DNA from: Bacillus sp. B1-b2
GTDB lineage: Bacteria > Bacillota > Bacilli > Bacillales > Cytobacillaceae
Direction: 5' to 3'
Assembly: GCF_009183415.1 (NCBI RefSeq)
Contig: NZ_WEHU01000007.1
Coordinates: forward strand, 150,347-214,346
DNA length: 64,000 nt
In this document: in pieces, positions 63,723 to 64,000 of the stretch
How positions within the stretch are numbered: the stretch's first letter is position 1
Layout of the letters: every line of letters starts with the position of its first letter
Program-made: the position numbers and the translations under genes
Notes under the pieces: model-generated
Told to the model about the DNA's origin: nothing
The model's database searches: none
Seen by the model: the letters and a program-made list of their open reading frames with translations, nothing else

Positions 63723-64000
63723 ACTAAAAGGATTATATTAGAGGGCAGAAAATCCCTTTAGAACACTTATTATACATTTTAGATAAAGAATCTTCCTCTT
63801 TTAACAGAAGCGCAAATAACAGCTATTTTGTAAGTTTGAGAGTGTCTAGAACAAATACGATACAATATATATATATGGGTGTTTATGGCATCATAAAAAT
63901 GTAGGGTATGGCATTAAATTTGTGCAATAGGGCCGTAGGCCCTGCACAAATTAAAAAACCACTTGTCAACATTCCAAAATACACATACACTTCCTGTTGG
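63723..64000. other. Right-end region with a GC-rich hairpin
   Basis: No gene seen. Near-perfect inverted repeat at 63917-63934 and 63938-63952 (AATTTGTGC...GGCC / GGCCCTGCACAAATT) without a T-run. It may be the end of a mobile element that continues outside the window. Confidence 0.4.

Overview
The window looks like part of a large low-GC plasmid from a Gram-positive Bacillaceae host. The evidence is AT-rich codon use, strong AGGAGG-type ribosome binding sites with many TTG/GTG starts, a lipobox lipoprotein, an LtaS-type sulfatase, a YwmB-like protein, aa3 quinol oxidase genes, and a TubZ/TubR partition cassette of the Bacillus virulence-plasmid type. The species cannot be named from the sequence.

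Layout. 1-2.3 kb: 5' part of a Tn3-family transposase running off the left edge, and a 52-aa gene. 2.4-5.5 kb: a tightly coupled three-gene operon of unknown role (one lipoprotein) and a tyrosine recombinase with a degenerate active site. 5.9-6.4 kb: a secreted small protein. 6.7-11.5 kb: plasmid maintenance, with tubR-tubZ, a tubY-like regulator followed by a 33-aa membrane peptide, a small Cys4 protein and two repeat-bearing AT-rich regions; the one upstream of tubR is the likely centromere. 11.5-19 kb: a DNA-transfer region with two Replic_Relax-like proteins, a VirD4/TraG coupling protein, a multi-OB/S1 RNA-binding protein and two ribbon-helix-helix-like genes. 19-35.8 kb: a Tad/Flp-like pilus locus (two TadZ-like ATPases, CpaB-like, TadA-like, TadB-like, TadC-like, three tiny pilin-like proteins, two TadE/F-like proteins), then a proline/serine-rich surface protein and a 1369-aa PKD-repeat protein. 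36-57 kb: copper and zinc/cadmium handling mixed with respiration: two CopC-like proteins and CopD, CzcD, an IS1182-type element, CzcO-like, ArsR, LtaS-like, qoxABCD-like, CzrA-like, ZntA-type ATPase, YwmB-like, cadC-cadA. 57-64 kb: SRAP protein, a PHP-ATPase split into two frames, and small genes of unknown function.

How it may work together. The transfer and pilus genes share one orientation. At least four transcription units in that block begin with a strong terminator-like hairpin 20-90 bases before the first start codon, and two of these leaders are nearly identical. Shared attenuation or antitermination is a plausible reading, and the plasmid's S1-domain protein is a candidate effector. 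No VirB4-like ATPase is present in the window, so the Tad-like machine is a candidate envelope channel or mating pilus for the coupling protein. In the metal region six copies of a TGTTCAT[AG]T-centred operator lie before copC, czcD, an arsR gene, ltaS, qoxA and zntA, which suggests one ArsR/CzrA-type regulon covering metal export, copper supply, a quinol oxidase and envelope polymer synthesis.
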